Shown in pieces: positions 24,573 through 37,055 of a stretch of 64,000 bases of DNA. The notes beneath the pieces are model-generated. The model had not been told where the DNA came from and searched no databases. It saw only the letters and a list, made by a program, of their open reading frames with translations. A program made the position numbers and the translations under genes. Origin of the DNA: Variovorax paradoxus (GTDB taxonomy: Bacteria; Pseudomonadota; Gammaproteobacteria; Burkholderiales; Burkholderiaceae_C). How positions within the stretch are numbered: position 1 is the stretch's first letter; the number at the start of each line of letters is the position of its first letter. Where the stretch lies: positions 62,001 to 126,000 of the forward strand of contig NZ_JAGGNW010000003.1 of the NCBI RefSeq assembly GCF_018614875.1, in the 5' to 3' direction.

Positions 24573-25070
24573 TTACCTGGCAGCGGCGGTCTTGCTCACG
24601 TTCACGGCGCCCTTCATGCCGGCGTCGTAGTGCCCAGGCTGCAGGCACGCGAAGTCGACCTTGCCGGCCTTGGTGAACTGCCACACGATCTCGCCGCTCT
24701 TGCCCGCGGCCAGGGTCACCATGTTCGGATCGTCATGCTCCATCTCGGGGTTCTTCTTCATGGCTTCGTAGTGCTCCTTGAGCTCCTTCTCGGTGCCGAG
24801 CACGAGCTCGTGCTTCAGCTGTCCGGAGTTCTTGACGACGAAGCGAACGGTCTCGCCCTGCTTCACGCGGATGTCGGCGGGCGCAAAGCGCATGCTGTCG
24901 GTCATGTCGACGTGGACGGTTCGCGTGGCCTTGGCGGCCACGCCGGGTTTGCCGATGGCTTCGTCGGCGTCATGGCCGTGGCCGCCAGCGTGGTTGCCGG
25001 CGGCAGAGGCGCCTGCGGCCGCCAGGGTGGCGAGCGCGGCGAAGGCGGTGTTGCGGAGGATGTGTTTCAT
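24573..25070 (-). CDS. cupredoxin (type 1 copper protein)
   Basis: A 165-residue exported protein (signal MKHILRNTAFAALATLAAAGASAAG) with a His-rich linker (NHAGGHGHDADE) and a cupredoxin domain. Type 1 ligands are visible: His in GQLKHELVL, then Cys142, His147 and Met152 in FACLQPGHYDAGM. It could be an electron carrier for, or copper donor to, the multicopper oxidase encoded 35 bp upstream. It is part of the copper operon and precedes the CusF-like gene by 29 bp. Confidence 0.9.
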   Translation of the reverse strand: MKHILRNTAFAALATLAAAGASAAGNHAGGHGHDADEAIGKPGVAAKATRTVHVDMTDSMRFAPADIRVKQGETVRFVVKNSGQLKHELVLGTEKELKEHYEAMKKNPEMEHDDPNMVTLAAGKSGEIVWQFTKAGKVDFACLQPGHYDAGMKGAVNVSKTAAAR

Positions 25071-25105
25071 GGTTTCCTTTCTGGGAGTTGCTGGAGAGAA
25101 AAAAT

Positions 25106-26539
25106 TCAGTGGCCCGAGTGGCCGGAGCGCCCGCTGCCGGGCTTGCGAACCTGCACTTCGATGTTCTCGGCCGGCATGTTCCGCGCGGGCATCGCGGCCG
25201 CGCCGGCATCGCGCCGGCGCTGGGGTTCGACAGGCGGCGCGTCGAGCTCGTAGGCCACGGTGCCCTTGGGATGCTTGAACCAGCCGGGGTTGGCGTAGTC
25301 GCCGGGCTTCTGGTTCCTGCGCACCTTCACCATGCTGAACATGCCGCCCATCTCCACCGAGCCGAAAGGCCCTTCGCCCGTCATCATTCGCGCCGTGTTG
25401 TCGGGAATGGGCATTTCCATCTCGCCCATGTCGGCCATGCCCCGCTCGCCCATCACCATGTAGTCGGGCACCAGGTTCGTGATCTGCTTGACCACGTCCT
25501 TGTGGTCCAGGCCGATCAGGGTGGGCACGTCGTGACCCATGGCGTTCATCGTGTGATGGCTCTTGTGGCAGTGGAAGGCCCAGTCGCCCTCCTCGTCGGC
25601 AAGAAACTCGATCTGCCGCATCTGGCCGACCGCCACGTCGGTGGTCACCTCGTACTGGCGGGCGCTCCTGGGCGTCGGTCCGCCATCGGTGCCGGTGACG
25701 AGGAACTCGTGCCCGTGCAGGTGCATCGGGTGGTTGGTCATCGTCAGGTTGCCGATGCGGATGCGCACCTTGTCGTTGAGGCGCACGTTGAGCGAGTCGA
25801 TGCCGGGGAAGATCCGGCTGTTCCACGACCACAGGTTGAAGTCCAGCATCGTCATGATCTTGGGCGTCGCGCTGCCGGGCTCCACGTCGTAGGCGTTGAG
25901 CAGGAACACGAAGTCGCGGTCGACCTTCTCGATCAGCGGATGCTCGGCCTTGGGATGCGTGACCCAGAAGCCCATCATGCCCATGGCCATCTGCGTCATC
26001 TCGTCCGCATGCGGGTGGTACATGAAGGTGCCGGGCCGGCGCGCCACGAACTCGTAGACGAAGGTCTTGCCCGGGCGGATCGGCGGCTGCGTCAGGCCGG
26101 TGACGCCGTCCATGCCGTTGGGCAGGCGCTGGCCGTGCCAGTGCACGCTGGTGTGCTCGGGCAACTTGTTGGTCACGAAGATGCGCACCCTGTCGCCTTC
26201 CACCACCTCGATGGTCGGGCCGGGCGACTGGCCGTTGTAGCCCCAGAGGTTGGCCTTGAAGCCGGGGGCCATCTCGCGCACCACGGGCTCGGCCACGAGG
26301 TGGAATTCCTTCACGCCGTTGTTCATGCGCCAGGGCAGCGTCCAGCCGTTGAGCGTGACCACGGGGTTGTAGGGCCGACCGCTCGATGGCATGAGCGGCG
26401 GCATGGTGTTGGGCGTGGTCTGGAGCACGGGCTCGGGCAAGGCGGCCATGGCCACCTTGCTCACGCTCGCGGCCGCGAGGGCGCCTGTGATGGCACTCGC
26501 GCCGCCGAGGAAATTGCGTCTGTTTGTCATGTCGTTCAA
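25106..26539 (-). CDS. multicopper oxidase (copper-resistance type)
   Basis: A 477-residue Tat-exported laccase-like oxidase (MTNRRNFLGGASAITGALAAAS). The four copper motifs are HWHGQR, MYHPHADE, HPMHLHGHEF and HCHKSHHTMNAMGH. The long Met-rich stretch before the C-terminus (MVMGERGMADMGEMEMPIPD) is typical of Cu(I) oxidases that protect the periplasm. Family function is oxidation of Cu(I) to Cu(II). It is flanked by genes for TolC-like, cupredoxin and CusF-like proteins, consistent with copper tolerance. Confidence 0.93.
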   Translation of the reverse strand: MNDMTNRRNFLGGASAITGALAAASVSKVAMAALPEPVLQTTPNTMPPLMPSSGRPYNPVVTLNGWTLPWRMNNGVKEFHLVAEPVVREMAPGFKANLWGYNGQSPGPTIEVVEGDRVRIFVTNKLPEHTSVHWHGQRLPNGMDGVTGLTQPPIRPGKTFVYEFVARRPGTFMYHPHADEMTQMAMGMMGFWVTHPKAEHPLIEKVDRDFVFLLNAYDVEPGSATPKIMTMLDFNLWSWNSRIFPGIDSLNVRLNDKVRIRIGNLTMTNHPMHLHGHEFLVTGTDGGPTPRSARQYEVTTDVAVGQMRQIEFLADEEGDWAFHCHKSHHTMNAMGHDVPTLIGLDHKDVVKQITNLVPDYMVMGERGMADMGEMEMPIPDNTARMMTGEGPFGSVEMGGMFSMVKVRRNQKPGDYANPGWFKHPKGTVAYELDAPPVEPQRRRDAGAAAMPARNMPAENIEVQVRKPGSGRSGHSGH

Positions 26540-26565
26540 ATGATTGGTGAGTGCAGGGCGTGCGC

Positions 26566-27990
26566 TCAGTGGGCGGCGCCGGTGGAGGCGGCTGGGCCAC
26601 CCGCGCTGGCGGCCGGGGCGCCCATGGCCGTGGGCTTTCCGATCACCGAAGCCGCCAGCGCGGCATCGGCCAGCCAGAACTGCTGCTGGGCGTTGATGGC
26701 GTTGCTCACGCTCGCGATCTGGTCGCGCGCTTCGGCCAGCAGCTCGAAGACGCCGATCAGCATGCCGTTGTAGCGAAGCACGTTCTCGTCGGCCATGGCC
26801 TGGCGCAGCGGCACGATCTCGTCGCGATAGTGCCGCGCGATGTCGTAGGCGGTGCGGTAGGCCGAGTAGCCTTCGCGCAACTGCGAGGAAGCGCCGCGCA
26901 CGGTGGCGTCGTAGCGGTTGGCCGCGGCCAGCGATTGCGCGTTCAATGCATCGCGCTGCGCCGAGCCCCAGTCGAACAGCGGCAGCCGGATGTCGAGCTC
27001 GAAGCCGCGCCGCGTGCTCCGGGTGCCTTCGGCGTTGTCGAAGATCGTGTCGCGCCGGCCGCCCACCTCCACGTCGACGAAGGTCGACAGCAGGTTGATG
27101 CCCTGCGACTTGCCCGCCACGTCGAGCTGGGCGCGCGCGAGCTGCACGTCGAGGCGCTGCTCGGTCGCGGTGGCGGCCACTTCCTTGGCCTCGCGCGGCG
27201 CCTTGGGCAGATCGGGCAGCCGATCGGGCAAGGCCAGCCGGGCGGCCTGCGCATCATCGAGCCCCAATGCGCGGACCAGCTCCTCGCGCGCGGCGGTGGC
27301 GGCATGTTGCGCCGACGCCAGCTGCGTGGTCGCGTCGGCGTAGAAGACCTGCTGGCGCGCGCGCTGCAGCTTGCTGAAGTTGCCGATCTGCTGCATGCGC
27401 CGCGCGAGTTCCGCGCTGGCCTGGGCCGAACGGTTGACCTGCTCGGCGTACTGCAGCATCTGCTGCGCGGCCACCGCGCGAACCCAGGCCTGCCGCACCT
27501 GCGTGACCTGGTCGACCACCGCGCCCGTGAGCTGCACCTTGGCCTGGCTCGATTGGCTGCGCGAAATCGACAGGCGCTGCGGCAGCAGGATGAGGTCCAC
27601 GAGGCCGAAGGACAGCAGCCGCCCGAGCTCGAGTTCGCTGTGGAGGCGCATGCGCTCGAAAGTGAAGACCGGGTTGGGCAGCCGGCTTGACTGGTTGGCC
27701 GCGGCAAGGTCGCCCCAGCTCTGCGCGACCAGGGCCTGGACCGAGGGGCTGTTGGCCAGCGCGAGCTGCACCGCGTCGCTTTGCGACAGCGGCCTGGACA
27801 GCAGCTCCTGCGTCAGCGCCGCGCGGCGGTCCCGCTGTTCCTGCGTGCGGCTGAGTTCGAGCTTGCCGCCGGTGAACTGCTGCGCCTGGGTGTTGGTGTC
27901 CTGCAGCGCGTCGTCGATGCCGACCGAGGCGCAGCCCGCGAGGAACGCGGCCGCGGCGGCAGCGGCCGTGAGGCGCAAGGCGCGCTTCAT
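26566..27990 (-). CDS. TolC-family outer-membrane efflux factor (lipoprotein)
   Basis: A 474-residue protein with a lipobox (AAAFLAGCASVGID) and two OEP-type helical hairpin domains rich in Ala, Gln and Leu. This is the outer-membrane channel of tripartite exporters. Its gene overlaps the preceding small gene by 4 bp (ATGA) and is followed by the multicopper oxidase gene. No RND or other inner-membrane pump or periplasmic adaptor is encoded here, so it must pair with a pump elsewhere or act differently. Confidence 0.92.
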   Translation of the reverse strand: MKRALRLTAAAAAAAFLAGCASVGIDDALQDTNTQAQQFTGGKLELSRTQEQRDRRAALTQELLSRPLSQSDAVQLALANSPSVQALVAQSWGDLAAANQSSRLPNPVFTFERMRLHSELELGRLLSFGLVDLILLPQRLSISRSQSSQAKVQLTGAVVDQVTQVRQAWVRAVAAQQMLQYAEQVNRSAQASAELARRMQQIGNFSKLQRARQQVFYADATTQLASAQHAATAAREELVRALGLDDAQAARLALPDRLPDLPKAPREAKEVAATATEQRLDVQLARAQLDVAGKSQGINLLSTFVDVEVGGRRDTIFDNAEGTRSTRRGFELDIRLPLFDWGSAQRDALNAQSLAAANRYDATVRGASSQLREGYSAYRTAYDIARHYRDEIVPLRQAMADENVLRYNGMLIGVFELLAEARDQIASVSNAINAQQQFWLADAALAASVIGKPTAMGAPAASAGGPAASTGAAH

Positions 27991-28322
27991 GGCTTCTCCG
28001 CCTTCTTCGCGGGAGGCATCGGCATTGCGTGGCCCTTGGGCGCTTCGGCCGCAGGCGGTCCGCTTTCGGCGGCTTCCTCGGCATAGGCCTTCCAGCCGCC
28101 GCGGCGGTGGACCGTCTCGTTGGCTTCCTTCCAGGGAATCGGCTTTTCTTCGGTGAAGGGCCGGTAGCCCTCGAGCGCGGACTTGTAGCTCAGGGCAGCA
28201 GGCGCACGGGTGGCGGCTTCGTCAGCCGACGGAGCGGAGGCCGGCGCCGGCTGCGCCGCGGCGGCGAGCGCCGCCACGGCCGGAAAAACAGCCAGCCAAG
28301 GAGCGGGCGATGAATGGAACAT
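27987..28322 (-). CDS. small exported protein of the copper block
   Basis: A 111-residue protein with an exported N-terminus (APWLAVFPAVAALAAAAQPAPASAP), a Pro/Ala linker, and a conserved-looking core LSYKSALEGYRPFTEEKPIPWKEANETVHRRGGWKAYAEEA. It ends with a GHAMPMPPAKKAEKP tail in which His and Met could bind copper. I do not recognise a named domain. Its stop overlaps the TolC-like start by 4 bp (ATGA), so translation is coupled and it probably works with the outer-membrane channel. Confidence 0.75.
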   Translation of the reverse strand: MFHSSPAPWLAVFPAVAALAAAAQPAPASAPSADEAATRAPAALSYKSALEGYRPFTEEKPIPWKEANETVHRRGGWKAYAEEAAESGPPAAEAPKGHAMPMPPAKKAEKP

Positions 28323-28451
28323 GGAATCCTCGCGTGTTCATGAACGGAATGCGTCAAGGCCGCCCGAGGGGGCATGACGCAGGCGATGCATGCGCGTTCG
28401 CTGCGGCTGCTGTGCGGCCCGTGATCGGGCGCGCGCAGGCGCACGAACGCT

Positions 28452-28895
28452 TCAGGCGCGAGGAGGTTTGTCGAGAAGGCGCGGCGCGACCGTGGCCACC
28501 GTGCTGGCGGGCTCGGTCAGGTCGGCGTGGGGAAGGCCCTGGAACACGATCAGTTCCAGCGTGCTGGTCAGCGCAGTGGCATGGCACGCGCCGCAGGTGC
28601 CGCACTTGTGCATTCCATCAGGTTCCGCATGGGCGGTGTTGCCGGCGCTGCCGTCGTCGGCGGAGGGCCCATCGGCGTGCGCGGCGGCTTCGTGGTGGTG
28701 ATGATCCGCATGCCCGTCGCCGTGCGCCTCTTGCGCATGCCGGTGCGCTCCGGCCGGCGCGGCAACCGCCACGGCCGGCGCGCCGCCTTGGCCCGGTCCG
28801 CAAAAGACCATGGCTGCCGCCGCGTACGCCTGGAAGGGCACGGCAAACATCATGATCCAAAGGACGAAAAGGCGAACCCGGTGCATGTGGGGCAT
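28452..28895 (-). CDS. exported His-rich protein, DUF2946-like, copper block
   Basis: A 147-residue protein starting MPHMHRVRLFVLWIMMFAVPFQAYAAA (signal), then a His-rich stretch (HRHAQEAHGDGHADHHHHEAAAHADG) and a Cys-rich CGTCGACHA segment, ending in a short hydrophobic region. Such His-rich proteins bind metal in the periplasm; the DUF2946 resemblance is from the pattern of length, leader and cysteine motif and is tentative. It precedes the other copper genes by 129 bp and is on the same strand. Confidence 0.65.
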   Translation of the reverse strand: MPHMHRVRLFVLWIMMFAVPFQAYAAAAMVFCGPGQGGAPAVAVAAPAGAHRHAQEAHGDGHADHHHHEAAAHADGPSADDGSAGNTAHAEPDGMHKCGTCGACHATALTSTLELIVFQGLPHADLTEPASTVATVAPRLLDKPPRA

Positions 28896-28950
28896 TGTAA
28901 GGAGAGCGGCAATACCTGTCTGCGTTCGACGGGCATGCGTGCACTCCAGC

Positions 28951-28983
28951 CATCCAGTCCGACGGTTTGCCGTCGGCTGGATG
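28951..28983. terminator. strong hairpin between aldehyde dehydrogenase and copper block
   Basis: CATCCAG and CCGACGG (28951-28957 and 28959-28965, with one bulged T) pair with CCGTCGG and CTGGATG (28970-28983) around a TTTG loop, giving a 14-bp stem. It lies just beyond the stop of the minus-strand dehydrogenase gene and probably insulates it from the copper block. No T-tract follows. Confidence 0.55.
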
Positions 28984-29020
28984 ACAGGACCGTCATCTTC
29001 TTCGGGCGCGCCCGCTGCGG

Positions 29021-30541
<1,521 letters not shown>

Positions 30542-30618
30542 GGTTTCTTGTCTCCGTCGGGTAGGGGTGGAAGGCGACCGCGCAAACCGGATGCCGCGCG
30601 GCCCCGGGTGTGCTGCAT

Positions 30619-30634
30619 TGCATGCGCCGTGCCA
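30619..30634 (-). promoter_or_regulatory. sigma-54 promoter of the aldehyde dehydrogenase
   Basis: On the minus strand TGGCACG-GCGC-ATGCA matches the sigma-54 consensus TGGCACG-N4-TTGCA at all but one position (A for T at the first base of the -12 box), with correct GG to GC spacing. It lies about 80 bp before ATG 30541. The neighbouring activator has the GAFTGA motif needed to work with sigma-54. Confidence 0.8.
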
Positions 30635-30726
30635 CTCGGGCTTGAACGCGAATCCTCTGATCTGGCGCAAGAATCGGGTCAGTTTCCTGCGCCAGACTGC
30701 ACCAGGAGGCGTACCGCGGTGAGCAC

Positions 30727-30745
30727 CTGTCACGAAACGGGACAG
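30727..30745. promoter_or_regulatory. upstream activator palindrome for the AcoR-like regulator
   Basis: CTGTCACG and CGGGACAG flank AAA to make a 19-bp dyad with 7 of 8 arm positions paired. It is about 93 bp upstream of the -24 box and 78 bp before the activator gene. That is a usual distance for an enhancer site of a sigma-54 activator, so it is the probable binding site for the product of 30823-32790. Confidence 0.65.
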
Positions 30746-30822
30746 TGCACCACCGCATTCATGCTCGAACCGCCTGATGCCCGTGACACCGGGGTCCGCA
30801 GAGACCCGACTGGAGACAACAG

Positions 30823-32790
<1,968 letters not shown>

Positions 32791-32923
32791 CGCAGAAATC
32801 AAATGGCCGGCAAGTGCGCAGGCAGCCGCACATTCGGATACATTGGGGCCGCGTTCGCCTCCGGCGAGCCGCCCCAATGACCACCCTCCTCGCCGCCATG
32901 CTTCACTGCTCCGAAAGTGCGTA

Positions 32924-34459
32924 GTGGTTCGCGGACCCTCCATCACCGCCCGGACCATGGCTTTCGTGGCCATCGTCTGCCTCAGTCTTCTGGCGATCGA
33001 CTGCTGGAACAGCTGGCAGTCGCGTTCCGACCAGCTTCGGCAGATGAGCGTGGCAACGTCGAACCTCGCGCGCGCCATGGCGCAGCAGGCGGACGACACG
33101 ATCAAGAAGGCCGACACGGTGCTGGTCGGCATGGTCGAACGCGTCGAGCACGATGGCACTGATCCGGACGACGTGATGCGGCTTCGCCGTGTGCTTGCCG
33201 CGCGGGTCGCCGAGCTCCCGCAGCTCGACGGCCTGCACATCTACGACAAGGATGGCAACTGGGTCGCAAACTCCCGTTCCACGCAGCCGGAAAACCTGAA
33301 CAACGCAGAACGGGAGTATTTCGTCTTTCACCGCACGCATGAGGAGCGCGGGCCGCACATCGGCATTCCGGTGCAGAGCCGGACCAGCGGCCGGTTGCTG
33401 GTTCCGGTTTCGCGGCGCATCAATCATGCGGACGGCAGCTTTGCCGGCGTGGCGCTGGCAACGATCCACGTCGACTTCTTCTCGAAGTTCTACGACAGCT
33501 TCGACATCGGCGAGGCTGGCGCCGTTGCCCTCGTGCTCGAAAACGGAACCATGATGACCCGCCGGCCCAGCACCCCCGGCATCGTGGGCCGGAACATGCG
33601 GGAAACCGAATTCTTCAGCGCCTACGCCGCGCACGGGCCGGTCGGAACCGCCTACATCAAGTCGGCCCAGGACGGCGTGACGCGCTTGAACAGCTTCCGG
33701 CGCCTCGCCAACTATCCGCTGTTCGTTGCCGCGGCCTTGTCCAAGGACGAAATCCTGGCCGACTGGTGGCGCGAGACGCTTTGGCATTCGGGTGGCGTCT
33801 TTCTCCTGGCGTCCATCGTTGGTTTCATCGGATGGCGCCTGATCAGGCAGTTCCAGCTCCAGACCCGCACCGAGGCCGAGTTGCGGCAGGCGCGCGATGC
33901 GCTCGAAACGCTCAACAAGACCCTCAACACACTGGCCATGGAGGACGGCCTGACCGGGCTCGCGAACCGCAGGCAGTTCGATGTGGCGCTGGACAGCGAA
34001 TACAGCCGCGCGGCGCGCACCGCGAGCACCCTGGCCCTGATCATGATGGATGTGGATTGCTTCAAGCAGTACAACGACATCTATGGCCATGCGGCGGGCG
34101 ACGAGTGCCTGCAGACCATCGGCCGCACGATCGCCGGCCTCGCATCCCGGCGGCCAGGAGACCTTGCGGCCCGCTATGGCGGAGAGGAACTGGCGGTGCT
34201 GCTGCCGAACACCGACGCGGCGGGGGCCGTGGTGCTGGCCGAACGCATCCGCAGCGCCGTGCGGGACTTGAAGATCGAGCATGCCGGCACCGCCGATGGA
34301 TTCGTGACGCTGAGCGCCGGCGTGGACGCGCTCAGTCCCGCGGTCGGAGACGGGCAGCCCAAGCAACTGATCCGGTCCGCAGACAAGGCGTTGTACGCGG
34401 CGAAGAGCGGCGGGCGCAATCGCGTGTGCGCCTCGACGGTTCAGCCAGTGCCTGCGTGA
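32924..34459 (+). CDS. membrane diguanylate cyclase with extracytoplasmic Cache-type sensor
   Basis: A 511-residue protein from GTG 32924 (ATG 32957 is the alternative start). A first membrane helix (AFVAIVCLSLLAIDCW) leads to a large periplasmic Cache-like domain (LDGLHIYDKDGNWVANS, YFVFHRTHEERGPHIG). A second helix near residue 295 (GGVFLLASIVGFIGWRLI) and a coiled coil follow, then a GGDEF domain whose active motif is YGGEEL. It makes cyclic di-GMP in response to an external cue. It stands alone between the AcoR-like gene and the vanillate locus; a very short ORF starting at 32877 is probably noise. Confidence 0.9.
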   Translation: MVRGPSITARTMAFVAIVCLSLLAIDCWNSWQSRSDQLRQMSVATSNLARAMAQQADDTIKKADTVLVGMVERVEHDGTDPDDVMRLRRVLAARVAELPQLDGLHIYDKDGNWVANSRSTQPENLNNAEREYFVFHRTHEERGPHIGIPVQSRTSGRLLVPVSRRINHADGSFAGVALATIHVDFFSKFYDSFDIGEAGAVALVLENGTMMTRRPSTPGIVGRNMRETEFFSAYAAHGPVGTAYIKSAQDGVTRLNSFRRLANYPLFVAAALSKDEILADWWRETLWHSGGVFLLASIVGFIGWRLIRQFQLQTRTEAELRQARDALETLNKTLNTLAMEDGLTGLANRRQFDVALDSEYSRAARTASTLALIMMDVDCFKQYNDIYGHAAGDECLQTIGRTIAGLASRRPGDLAARYGGEELAVLLPNTDAAGAVVLAERIRSAVRDLKIEHAGTADGFVTLSAGVDALSPAVGDGQPKQLIRSADKALYAAKSGGRNRVCASTVQPVPA

Positions 34460-34540
34460 AGCGGGCCGTGTTTCCACTTCCACGAAGCTGACGTTACGCG
34501 GGTAAACCCCAGTCGGCGAGTACTTGATTCCACCCCTGTT

Positions 34541-34576
34541 GATTCAGTACACTGATTGTCATTCAGTGCACTGAAT
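34541..34576. promoter_or_regulatory. two palindromic MarR-type operators before the vanillate transporter
   Basis: ATTCAGTGCACTGAAT (34561-34576) is a perfect 16-bp palindrome. GATTCAGTACACTGATTG (34541-34558) is an imperfect repeat of it one turn upstream. They lie 48-84 bp before ATG 34625. A third site of the same style is in front of the MarR gene at 38035. They are probably operators for the MarR-family regulator of this locus. Confidence 0.65.
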
Positions 34577-34624
34577 CAGGCGTTGCCAGCCATGTACTCG
34601 GCCGCCCTGCACATGGAGACAACA

Positions 34625-35962
34625 ATGACCCACGATCTACGCAAAACCTTCGATGAAGGCCCGATGAGCCGCTTCCAGTGGAGCGCCATCGCCATCTGCG
34701 TCACGCTGATCATGCTCGACGGCTTCGACGTGCTGGTCATGGCTTTCACTGCGGCCAGCGTGTCGGCCGAGTGGAAGCTCAGCGGCGCCCAACTCGGCGT
34801 GCTGTTCAGCGCCGGCCTGTTCGGCATGGCTGCCGGATCACTGTTCCTGGCGCCGCTTGCCGATCGCTTCGGACGGCAAACCATCATTCTGCTGTGCCTG
34901 GTGGTGATCGCGCTCGGCATGGGACTGTCGGCGCTGGCCCAGAGCAGCACTCAGCTGGCGGCACTGCGCGCGCTCACCGGCCTGGGCATCGGCGGCATGC
35001 TAGCCAGCGTCGGCGTCATCACCTCCGAATACGCGTCGAACAAATGGCGCAGCACCGCGGTGGCCCTGCAGGCGACCGGCTATCCGATCGGCGCGACGAT
35101 CGGCGGCAGCATCGCTGCCGTGCTGCTGGAGCGCTACGGCTGGCGTTCCGTCTTCGTCTTCGGCGGCATCGCCACGGCGCTGATGATCCCGCTGGTGCTG
35201 TGGCGCCTGCCCGAATCGGTCGACTTCCTCATCTCCAAGCGCCCCGCCGGCGCGTTGCGCAAGCTCAACGCGCTGCTGCGCCAGATGACGCGTCCAGAGC
35301 TGAGCCAACTCCCGCCGCTGCCGCCGGCCGGTGAGCGCGCGGCCTCCACGGTAGCGAGCCTGTTCCATGCAGGCCTGGCGCGCTCGACATTGCTGCTGTG
35401 GGCTGCGTTCTTCCTGCTGATGTTCAGCTTCTACTTCGCGCTGAGCTGGACGCCGAAGCTGCTGGTCTCGGCAGGGCTGTCCGCGCGGGAGGGCATCACC
35501 GGCGGCGTGCTGCTGAACATCGGCGGCATCGTCGGAGGCAGCCTGTTCGGGCTGCTTGTCGCCCGGCTGAACCTGGGGCGCCTGACGGCGGCCTGCCTCA
35601 CCATCACGGCCCTTGCCATGGTTGCGTTCGGTGCGGCAACCGGCCACCTCGGCGCATCGTTCGCGATCGCCTTCCTGATCGGCGGATTCATCTTCGGGTC
35701 GATGGCCGGGCTCTATGCCTTCGCTCCGGTGATCTACCCGGCCGCCGTGCGCACGACCGGCATGGGATGGGCGATCGGCATCGGCCGCATCGGCGCCATC
35801 CTCGCGCCGCTCATTGCCGGGATGCTGCTCGATCGCGGCTGGCAGCCGCCGCATCTCTACTACGCCTACGCGCTGCCGCTGATCGCGGCGACGGCAGCCG
35901 TCCTCGCACTGCGCCGAAGCGCCGCAGCGCAGCCCGCCGGCCGCGCGGTCGGCGCGCACTGA
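34625..35962 (+). CDS. MFS transporter, aromatic acid:H+ symporter type
   Basis: A 445-residue 12-helix MFS protein of the AAHS type, with the LDGFDVLVMAFTA motif in helix 1, the GRQTIILLCL loop 2-3 signature, and GIGRIGAILAPLIAGMLLDRG late in the protein. ATG 34625 is chosen because of the GGAGAC site 6 bp before it; in-frame starts at 34592 and 34613 exist. In vanillate loci such a transporter is usually VanK and imports vanillate or protocatechuate. The vanA gene starts 37 bp after its stop. Confidence 0.9.
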   Translation: MTHDLRKTFDEGPMSRFQWSAIAICVTLIMLDGFDVLVMAFTAASVSAEWKLSGAQLGVLFSAGLFGMAAGSLFLAPLADRFGRQTIILLCLVVIALGMGLSALAQSSTQLAALRALTGLGIGGMLASVGVITSEYASNKWRSTAVALQATGYPIGATIGGSIAAVLLERYGWRSVFVFGGIATALMIPLVLWRLPESVDFLISKRPAGALRKLNALLRQMTRPELSQLPPLPPAGERAASTVASLFHAGLARSTLLLWAAFFLLMFSFYFALSWTPKLLVSAGLSAREGITGGVLLNIGGIVGGSLFGLLVARLNLGRLTAACLTITALAMVAFGAATGHLGASFAIAFLIGGFIFGSMAGLYAFAPVIYPAAVRTTGMGWAIGIGRIGAILAPLIAGMLLDRGWQPPHLYYAYALPLIAATAAVLALRRSAAAQPAGRAVGAH

Positions 35963-35999
35963 TCCCTCCTTCCATCCCAGCCATCCAAAGGAAAGCTAC

Positions 36000-37055
36000 A
36001 TGTTCCCGAAAAACACCTGGTACGTGGCCTGCACGGGCAACGAGATCGATGACAAGCCCCTGGGCCGCAAGATCTGTGGCGAGAATCTTGTGCTGTACCG
36101 CGCCGCGGAAGGCAAGGCAACTGCACTGGAGGACTTCTGCCCGCATCGCGGGGCGCCCCTGTCCCTGGGCCGGGTGGTCGAGGGCAAGCTGGTGTGCGGC
36201 TACCACGGCCTGGAGATGGGCTGCGACGGCAAGACGGTCGCCATGCCCGGTCAGCGCGTGCGCGGCTTTCCGGCGATCCGCTCTTTCCCGGTCATCGAGC
36301 GCTACGGCTTCGTCTGGATCTGGCCCGGCGACCCCGCCCTGGCCGACCCGGCCAAGCTGCATCACCTCGAATGGGCCGAAAGCCCGGACTGGGCCTATGG
36401 CGGCGGCCTGTTCCACATCCAGTGCGACTACCGCCTGATGGTCGACAACCTGATGGACCTGACGCACGAGACCTACGTGCACTCGACCAGCATCGGCCAG
36501 AAGGAAATCGACGAGACGCCCACCACCACCAAGACCGAGGGCGACCTGGTCACCACCAGCCGCTTCATGGAGAACATCTCGGCGCCGCCCTTCTGGCGCA
36601 TGGCGCTGCGCGGCAACCACCTGGCCGACGACGTGCCGGTCGACCGCTGGCAGATCTGCCGCTTCTCGCCGCCGAGCCATGTGCTGATCGAAGTCGGCGT
36701 CGCCCACGCCGGCAAGGGCGGCTACCACGCCGACCCGGCGCACAAGGTGTCGAGCATCGTGGTGGACTTCATCACGCCCGAGACCGAGACCTCGCACTGG
36801 TACTTCTGGGGCATGGCGCGCAACTTCCAGCCGCACGACAAGGCGCTGACCGCATCGATCCGCGAGGGCCAGGGCAAGATCTTCAGCGAAGACCTGGAGA
36901 TGCTCGAATCCCAGCAGCGCAACCTGCTCGCCCACCCGACGCGCTCGCTGCTGAAACTCAACATCGACTCGGGCGGCGTGCAATCGCGCCGTGTGCTGGA
37001 GCGCCTGATCGCGCAAGAAGGGCAAACGCCCACCGCCCAGGAAGGTGCGGCATGA
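36000..37055 (+). CDS. vanA: vanillate O-demethylase oxygenase subunit VanA
   Basis: A 351-residue Rieske non-haem iron oxygenase. The Rieske cluster ligands are Cys47 and His49 (CPHRGAPLSLG) and Cys66 and His69 (CGYHGLEMG). The mononuclear iron site is signalled by DNLMDLTHETYVH. The whole sequence has the character of VanA, which removes the methyl group of vanillate to give protocatechuate and formaldehyde. It overlaps vanB by 4 bp. A ribosome site AAAGGAAAG precedes ATG 36000. Confidence 0.94.
   Translation: MFPKNTWYVACTGNEIDDKPLGRKICGENLVLYRAAEGKATALEDFCPHRGAPLSLGRVVEGKLVCGYHGLEMGCDGKTVAMPGQRVRGFPAIRSFPVIERYGFVWIWPGDPALADPAKLHHLEWAESPDWAYGGGLFHIQCDYRLMVDNLMDLTHETYVHSTSIGQKEIDETPTTTKTEGDLVTTSRFMENISAPPFWRMALRGNHLADDVPVDRWQICRFSPPSHVLIEVGVAHAGKGGYHADPAHKVSSIVVDFITPETETSHWYFWGMARNFQPHDKALTASIREGQGKIFSEDLEMLESQQRNLLAHPTRSLLKLNIDSGGVQSRRVLERLIAQEGQTPTAQEGAA

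Noticed and set aside
30542..30758. Extension of the aldehyde dehydrogenase frame upstream of ATG 30541
   Set aside because: It would run through the sigma-54 promoter and has no protein-like sequence; ATG 30541 with [10 protein letters not shown] fits the family start.
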